Below the pieces are notes generated by a model that was given only the letters and a program-made list of their open reading frames with translations, searched no databases and was not told where the DNA came from. This document shows positions 13,261-18,024 of a stretch of 18,024 nt of DNA, piece after piece. Source of the DNA: Deltaproteobacteria bacterium UBA6930 (GTDB taxonomy: Bacteria > Myxococcota_A > UBA9160 > UBA6930). The stretch covers positions 5,835-23,858 of the forward strand of contig DKAI01000101.1 of assembly GCA_002450755.1 (NCBI GenBank), in the 5' to 3' direction. A program made the position numbers and the translations under genes. The first letter of the stretch is position 1, and every line of letters starts with the position of its first letter.

Positions 13261-15666
13261 ATGCCACTTAGAGCACCAGGTGAGACTCACGGTTGGATAG
13301 GGAAAAGTGTCCAAAGGAAGCGAGATCCCGAAATTCTTACGGGCCGTGGGGTGTATATAGATGATGTCAAACTACCTCGAATGCTGCATGCAGCTGCCTT
13401 ACGAAGTCCCTACGCACACGCCAAAATTATCAACGTAGATGCGACTAAGGCGAGAGAACTGAAAGGGGTGGTTTCCGTTCTTAGTGGTTCTGATGCAGCC
13501 GAGTACGTTGGGGCTAACGCCTCATTCTGTGCAGAGCAAGTGCCGCAACATGCGGTAGCGATCGACAAAGTTAGATTTGCGGGAGAGGCAGTTGCAATTG
13601 TCGCCGCTACCGATCGTTATATTGCAGAGGATGCGTGCGAACTGATCGAAGTTGAATACGAACCTCTTCCCGCCCTTGCAGATATGTTCTCTGCAATGGA
13701 ACCCTCAGCTCCAAAAGTGCACGATACTCTGGCAAATAACGTTGTTTTCGAAAAGGTTTTTAACTTTGGACCGATCGAAGAAGACTTTGCAAGGGCCGAC
13801 CACATAATACGCCGGAAGTTACGTTGGCACCGAATGAGTGCGCAGCCGATCGAAACGGGCGGGGCGGTTGCTAGCTTTGAACCCTCAACTGGCAATATGG
13901 AAGTTTGGTCTAATACAAACATGTATAATTTCATTCCATGGGTTTACGCCGAAATGTTGGGTGTAAAGACTCACCAGTTGAAAATGATTCCTACATTGGT
14001 CGGGGGTAGCTTTGGTAGTAAACACGTTCTTTCTAAATGTGTGGTTTTCGCAGGCGCTCTTTCCAAGGCTTCGGGACGTCCCGTAAAGTTTATAGAAGAT
14101 CGTGTCGACAATCTTTCTTCGTCCGACAATGTTGGCCCGGATCGAGAGTATGAGGCTGAGTTAGCGGTAAGCAACGAGGGCGATTTTTTAGGTCTAAGGC
14201 TTAAGATTTTAGATGACTACGGTGCATATTTTCGCTTCGCGCATGGGCCACACGGTAACGCTCTTGCCCAACCCGTAGGTCCTTATCGGATTGGAAGTCT
14301 TCAGTATGATCTGAAATGTATACTCACTAATAAAGATCAACAGGGTTTTTTCAGAGGAGCAGGGTCGGATCCGGGAAATTTTGCAATTGAGCGATTGGCC
14401 GATGCAGCCGCTGAAGAGCTAGGGATTGCACGGGAAGAGATTCGCAGACGCAACTTTATTGCACCCGACGAATTCCCCTACAAGATTCCTACCGGAAATA
14501 TCTACGACAGTGGTAATTACGAGCGGGTTTTAGAGATAGCTTTAGAGAAGGCTGATATGTCTGCTCTGAAGGCGGAGCAAGAGGAGCTTAGGAAAAAGGG
14601 TAGGTATATCGGTATTGGGCTGGCTACTTGTCAAGAACGGAGCGCATACAGTGCTACTGAGTGGTGGTTTCTTTATGAAAAACCACCCTTTCCGCTTACC
14701 TCTACTCCAGAAAGTTTAAGGCTACACGTTGATGCGACGGGTGGATTTGTCGCGACAATTGGGTCTCCGTTTTGGGGGCAAAGTGCCGAAACTGTCGTTA
14801 CCCAAGTAATTTCGGAGGAATTCGGTATTGATCCTGAAGTCGTATCAGTCGAATTAGGTACTTCTCGTTCTGGCCTTCTCTCTGCAGGGCCAGGAGGGAG
14901 TAGGTTAACCGTGATGCTCGCGGGGGCCGCTGTTGGCGCATCTGAAAAACTTAAAAAGAAACTTCTGCGGATAGCTGCGCATTCGATGGGCGAATCGTCC
15001 GAGGCGCTCGAGGTTAGTAGAGGGGGTGTTAGAAGAAAAGAAGGAATTGGAGAAATTTCTATAGGTGACCTTGCGATGCAGGCGCATCTTTTTCAATTAG
15101 ATCTGCCAGAGTCCGAAGAAGGCGGGCTTACGGTTCTCTATAATTACGCCCATCCGTATGCGACTCAACCCAACGCGGAGCGAACAGACTTGGGAAGTTT
15201 TTATCCGATAGTTGCACACGCATGCCACATTCCGATTGTTGAAGTGGATATCAAAACGGGCGCCATTGAGATAATCCGATATGTGGCGGTTCACGATTCA
15301 GGCACAGTCGTCAATCCAAAGGGTTTGGTTGGCCAAGTAGTCGGAGGGATCGCGCAAGGTATTGGGGCAGCGCTTATGGAGGAATGCGTATTCGATAACG
15401 AAGGTCAACTTCTGAGTTCTACGTTTGGCGAATATCTGTTGCCTTCGATTTACGAAGTTCCTGATATCGAGGTTTATCATCACGAAACGCCATCACCGTT
15501 TACCGAGTACGGAATAAAAGGCGCTGGGGAGGGGGGGCGTTTGGTGGCGCCAACTGCGCTTGCATCTGCTATTGAGGACGCATTGTCTCCGTTTGGAGTG
15601 AAGGTCAGCGAGTTGCCGATGACTCCTGAACGAGTTTTGACTGCGATCGAGAAGAAGGAAGGATAA
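13261..15666 (+). CDS. CoxL-like molybdopterin-binding large subunit (xanthine dehydrogenase family)
   Basis: This 801-residue protein resembles the large subunit of molybdenum hydroxylases. Seen: RKRDPEILTGRGVYIDDV near the N-terminus and an a/b hammerhead domain up to about 140; RMSAQPIETGG (191-201), the Mo-pterin segment LVGGSFGSK (246-254), the active-site loop FFRGAGSDPG (363-372) and the catalytic base Glu757 in KGAGEGGRL near the end. The loop lacks the Cys of true CO dehydrogenases (AYxCSFR) and is nearer the form-II AYRGAGR type, so oxidation of another substrate (aldehyde or N-heterocycle) is more likely. ATG 13261 is chosen because GGGGAG lies 5 bases upstream; the GTG at 13246 has no SD. 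The usual FAD and 2Fe-2S subunit genes are absent here. CoxG follows. Confidence 0.92.
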   Translation: MPLRAPGETHGWIGKSVQRKRDPEILTGRGVYIDDVKLPRMLHAAALRSPYAHAKIINVDATKARELKGVVSVLSGSDAAEYVGANASFCAEQVPQHAVAIDKVRFAGEAVAIVAATDRYIAEDACELIEVEYEPLPALADMFSAMEPSAPKVHDTLANNVVFEKVFNFGPIEEDFARADHIIRRKLRWHRMSAQPIETGGAVASFEPSTGNMEVWSNTNMYNFIPWVYAEMLGVKTHQLKMIPTLVGGSFGSKHVLSKCVVFAGALSKASGRPVKFIEDRVDNLSSSDNVGPDREYEAELAVSNEGDFLGLRLKILDDYGAYFRFAHGPHGNALAQPVGPYRIGSLQYDLKCILTNKDQQGFFRGAGSDPGNFAIERLADAAAEELGIAREEIRRRNFIAPDEFPYKIPTGNIYDSGNYERVLEIALEKADMSALKAEQEELRKKGRYIGIGLATCQERSAYSATEWWFLYEKPPFPLTSTPESLRLHVDATGGFVATIGSPFWGQSAETVVTQVISEEFGIDPEVVSVELGTSRSGLLSAGPGGSRLTVMLAGAAVGASEKLKKKLLRIAAHSMGESSEALEVSRGGVRRKEGIGEISIGDLAMQAHLFQLDLPESEEGGLTVLYNYAHPYATQPNAERTDLGSFYPIVAHACHIPIVEVDIKTGAIEIIRYVAVHDSGTVVNPKGLVGQVVGGIAQGIGAALMEECVFDNEGQLLSSTFGEYLLPSIYEVPDIEVYHHETPSPFTEYGIKGAGEGGRLVAPTALASAIEDALSPFGVKVSELPMTPERVLTAIEKKEG

Positions 15667-15671
15667 GAAAG

Positions 15672-16265
15672 TTGAAGGTAGAACAAGATTTTGAGGTGAC
15701 GAGTCCGATCGATGAGGTTTGGGAGCTCTTTGAAAATGTTCCGGAGGTGGTTAATTGTCTCCCAGGAGCGAGACTTTTAGAGGTAATGGGTGAAGACACA
15801 TATCGAGGAGAGGTCGCTGTCAAAATTGGTCCGATTTCCGCACGCTTTGAAGGCGAGGCGCGCCATGTTTCGGATGCGTCGACCAATAGAGGCTCGATCG
15901 AAGGTGACGGCGCAGACAAAAAAGGTGGAAGCAGGGGACGCGTGAAAATTAACTACTCGCTTTCAAAAACGGAAGCCGGGACGAAGGTTAGTGTCGATTC
16001 GGATATCACCTTATCCGGAAGGGCCGCTCAGTTTGGGCGACCAGGGTTGGTGAAAGAAATGACGTCGAGAATTCTTTTGGAATTTGGAAACAATTTGCAA
16101 AAGAGCTTAGTGCCTCTTGACGAGTCTCAAGCCAAAAGTACTGAAGCGCCAAATTCGGCTGACTCGGCGGGGGAAATAAGTGGCCTAAGTTTGTTTTTTG
16201 GAAGCCTCTGGGGGGCATTCTCTCGTTGGTTTTCATCTTTACTTGGGAGAAGCGGCGGTTCCTAG
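15672..16265 (+). CDS. CoxG-like SRPBCC protein (carbon monoxide dehydrogenase subunit G family)
   Basis: This 197-residue protein starts at TTG 15672, 5 bases after the preceding stop, with AAGGA 8 bases upstream. Seen: EVTSPIDEVWELFENVPEVVNCLPGARLLE (8-37), IGPISARFEGEA (56-67), SRGRVKINYSLSK (87-99), VDSDITLSGRAAQFGRPGLV (107-126) and a Ser/Ala-rich linker leading to a hydrophobic, aromatic C-terminal helix (about 171-191). This is the CoxG pattern: an SRPBCC fold followed by a C-terminal anchor, reported in the family to recruit the dehydrogenase to the membrane. It is cotranscribed with the CoxL-like gene and overlaps the convergent usp gene by 4 bases. Confidence in family is high; the role is inferred. 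Confidence 0.9.
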   Translation: MKVEQDFEVTSPIDEVWELFENVPEVVNCLPGARLLEVMGEDTYRGEVAVKIGPISARFEGEARHVSDASTNRGSIEGDGADKKGGSRGRVKINYSLSKTEAGTKVSVDSDITLSGRAAQFGRPGLVKEMTSRILLEFGNNLQKSLVPLDESQAKSTEAPNSADSAGEISGLSLFFGSLWGAFSRWFSSLLGRSGGS

Positions 16266-17134
16266 TGCGGCACTCGAACGATTAGGACTGAACAAGGTGC
16301 GTTCCTCAGCACTCTTTCCGCGACACCTCCAAGCATCATGCGTTTTAAGCCCGAATGTTCGTGGGCCCCTACAACGATTAGGTCCGCTTTGTCACGCTCA
16401 GCCGCGTCGCAAAGGGCCGAATGGGGAGGTTCAGCAAGGACTGACGTTCTGACTACTAGATCTCGTGTAAGATCTTTTGCCAAACGGCGAAGGTCTTGCT
16501 CGGCTCCGTTAAAAACTTCTTCAATAGCCGTTTCGGGAATTACAGTTTCATACGGAGTAACAAAAGCTACGGGTACATGTATAGCGTGAACAAGCTCGAG
16601 CGTAGCGTTAAATTCGTGTGCTAATTCTGCAGCGACTGATAAGGCGTAGTCGGAATGCGTTGAAAGATCAGTTCCAACGAGTAATTTTTGCGGGGGGCTA
16701 GCATCTTGGATAGTCAGAACATTGCACTGAGACTCGCGAACGATCCTTTCCGCAACACTTCCAAGAAGAGCATGTTTAATCCCTCCTTGACCGCGAGAGC
16801 CCACTATTACCAAGTCTGCAGAAATTCTTTCAGCCTCTCTTGCAATAGTAAGAGCAGGGTTCCCTTCGAGTACACGCACTTTTATCTTGATGTTTCTCTT
16901 ATTTTCTCTTTGAACTTGTTCGGTCAGGTTTTTTTCGTGCTTGATCCGTATTTCAGTGAGCCAGGTGTCGGGTAGGGATACTGTGTATGGTTCGAAAAAA
17001 GGAATTGGCGTATCGACTACATGCAGCAGCTCGAGGCTGGCATCAAATTGCGTAGCGAGATTAAGCGCCGCCGAGAATGCTCGGTCTGCGTATTCCGAGA
17101 AGTCTGTACCGACAAGGAGCGTTTGGGGGCGCAT
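16262..17134 (-). CDS. Tandem-domain universal stress protein
   Basis: This 290-residue cytosolic protein has two UspA domains (about 3-143 and 149-287). Seen: LLVGTDFSEYAD (6-17) and LLVGTDLSTHSDYA (151-164) at the domain starts, and nucleotide-binding stretches GSRGQGGIKHALLGS (112-126) and GAHEHSGLKRMMLGG (256-270). The first matches the G-x2-G-x9-G-S ATP signature fully. In the second the second Gly is Glu259 and the final Ser is Gly270, so only domain 1 is likely to bind ATP. The start ATG follows a strong GGGAGGAGG SD. It is convergent with coxG and divergent from a dioxygenase gene. Tandem Usp proteins act in stress survival; the specific partner is unknown. Confidence 0.93.
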   Translation of the reverse strand: MRPQTLLVGTDFSEYADRAFSAALNLATQFDASLELLHVVDTPIPFFEPYTVSLPDTWLTEIRIKHEKNLTEQVQRENKRNIKIKVRVLEGNPALTIAREAERISADLVIVGSRGQGGIKHALLGSVAERIVRESQCNVLTIQDASPPQKLLVGTDLSTHSDYALSVAAELAHEFNATLELVHAIHVPVAFVTPYETVIPETAIEEVFNGAEQDLRRLAKDLTRDLVVRTSVLAEPPHSALCDAAERDKADLIVVGAHEHSGLKRMMLGGVAERVLRNAPCSVLIVRVPH

Positions 17135-17282
17135 TTCGCCTCCTCCCTTTGTCTGTAGTCTTCAAGAAATACCGTGAGGTTTCGCAGGAGTTCTGTCAAG
17201 TGGCTTTTTGCCCCGCGGGATTTTATTTTGTGAGTGCTTCGCCCTATTTAATATTTGTTGGAAATGCCGTAGGTTTGACTCG

Positions 17283-18024
17283 ATGGAAGAAGCAGTTGCA
17301 GAAAATAGAGCAGGCGAACCTGTTCGGACAGATTCGTCCTGCTGGACTAGGGCCGATTTTGGAGAGAGCCGTTCGTGGGTCCGACGTCTAAATCCTGAAA
17401 TGCTCAAGGAAATTGACGCTGCAATTGTGGGGGCGGCCCGACGAGGTTTGGAGTTTGGCCACCTGTCGCCCAAGAATTTTCCCCTTCCTCAAACAAGTAA
17501 GCTTTTGTTGAATTGCCTTTCGGATTTGGAGTCGGGGCGAGGGTTTACGGTAATTGAAGGTTTTCCCACTGAAAATTACTCCGTTGAGGAAAATTTTCTA
17601 GCCCACGCGGGGATTTCAAGCTATCTGGGAACAATCGTGGCTCAGAATCATCTGGGCGAGAAGATTATAGAAATTGTAGATCGCGATGAACCGTACTCGC
17701 ATAGATCGCGTGGATATCACAGCCGAGAACTTCTTCCTTTTCATACGGATGGTGCGGATTGGGCTGGACTCCTTTGTATGGGGACCGCCGAGGAGGGGGG
17801 ACTTTCAGTAATTTCCAGCTCTGCATCCGTTCACAATGCGATTCTCTCAGAGCGCCCCGATCTTTACGAAGTCTTACTAAGAGGGTTTTTTCATCATCGC
17901 CGTGGTGAGCAGGCTGTAGGCGAACCCCCAGTTTCATCGGAGAGAATCCCCGTTTTTAGTTTCTACAAAGGTCTTCTCCATACTACCTATAATCGAAATC
18001 CGATCGATTGGGTCGTCCATGAAG
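17283..18024 (+). CDS. TauD/TfdA-like dioxygenase, N-terminal part (runs off right edge)
   Basis: The frame is open from ATG 17283 to the window end (247 complete codons), so the 3' end is missing. Seen: WTRADFGESRSWVRRL (21-36), GRGFTVIEGFP (85-95), the Fe(II)-binding HxD motif as His154 and Asp156 in LPFHTDGADW, GGLSVISSSASVHN (172-185) and RIPVFSFYKGLLHTTYNR near the edge. This matches the 2-oxoglutarate/Fe(II)-dependent TauD/TfdA-type family, whose distal His and Arg would lie beyond the window. No strong SD precedes the ATG (AGG at 17271 only), and no in-frame start lies upstream as far as checked. The 148-base gap to the divergent usp gene holds no recognised promoter or RNA. Substrate unknown. 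Confidence 0.85.
   Translation, partial: MEEAVAENRAGEPVRTDSSCWTRADFGESRSWVRRLNPEMLKEIDAAIVGAARRGLEFGHLSPKNFPLPQTSKLLLNCLSDLESGRGFTVIEGFPTENYSVEENFLAHAGISSYLGTIVAQNHLGEKIIEIVDRDEPYSHRSRGYHSRELLPFHTDGADWAGLLCMGTAEEGGLSVISSSASVHNAILSERPDLYEVLLRGFFHHRRGEQAVGEPPVSSERIPVFSFYKGLLHTTYNRNPIDWVVHE

Noticed and set aside
13261..15666. Calling the molybdopterin subunit a true aerobic CO dehydrogenase
   Set aside because: The active-site loop lacks the Cys of the AYxCSFR signature and the other two subunits are absent; the coxG neighbour alone does not prove CO oxidation.
17193..17201. CTGTCAAGT, identical to the BirA-type half-site, in the gap before the dioxygenase gene
   Set aside because: No matching right arm at 14-16 bases; a single 9-mer is not enough for an operator.
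17077..17473. ORFs on both strands (17077-17391 plus, 17162-17473 minus) near the dioxygenase start
   Set aside because: They overlap the usp start and the N-terminus of the TauD/TfdA-like gene and show no recognisable motif.

Overview
The window carries about 16 protein-coding genes on both strands, packed tightly with no gap over about 165 bases. No rRNA, tRNA, CRISPR array or insertion sequence was recognised. The content suggests a metabolically versatile, probably uncultured, aerobic Gram-negative-type bacterium: FAD, SDR, acyl-CoA dehydrogenase, thiolase and molybdenum-hydroxylase enzymes, an F420-type luciferase-like oxidoreductase, a Tat translocase gene and a BirA repressor/ligase. 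The taxon cannot be fixed from this sequence. Alternative starts (GTG, TTG and one apparent CTG) are common, and several starts were set by Shine-Dalgarno (SD) placement.

Left part (1-1659, +): the end of an FAD-linked oxidase gene, a small SRPBCC-like gene and a short-chain dehydrogenase (SDR) form an apparent operon. Next (1672-4951, -) is a tightly overlapping biotin operon read bioF-bioA-bioD, with 4-base overlaps at each junction; bioB is not in the window. The 96-base gap between bioF and a divergent acyl-CoA dehydrogenase gene holds a perfect 12-bp inverted repeat with the half-site/spacer layout of a BirA operator. BirA itself, with an N-terminal helix-turn-helix, is encoded 7 kb away (12092-13087, -). 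The biotin circuit (repressor, operator, biosynthetic genes) is therefore largely visible here, and the acyl-CoA dehydrogenase may be drawn into it.

Middle (6247-8191): an SDR on the minus strand, a divergent stand-alone tatC, and a small PGPGW-type membrane protein gene whose 3' end overlaps tatC tail to tail by 90 bases. Then (8357-10978, +) come a protein fusing an HMG-CoA-synthase-like domain to a DUF35/OB-fold domain, and a thiolase. In the fusion the expected nucleophilic Cys and the Zn-ribbon Cys residues are absent, so it may be a scaffold or have altered chemistry.

Right part: an LLM-class (F420-type) oxidoreductase follows birA on the minus strand. A CoxL-like molybdopterin subunit plus a CoxG-like protein (13261-16265, +) form a two-gene unit without the usual FAD and 2Fe-2S subunits. 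A tandem universal stress protein is convergent with it, and a TauD/TfdA-like dioxygenase gene runs off the right edge.
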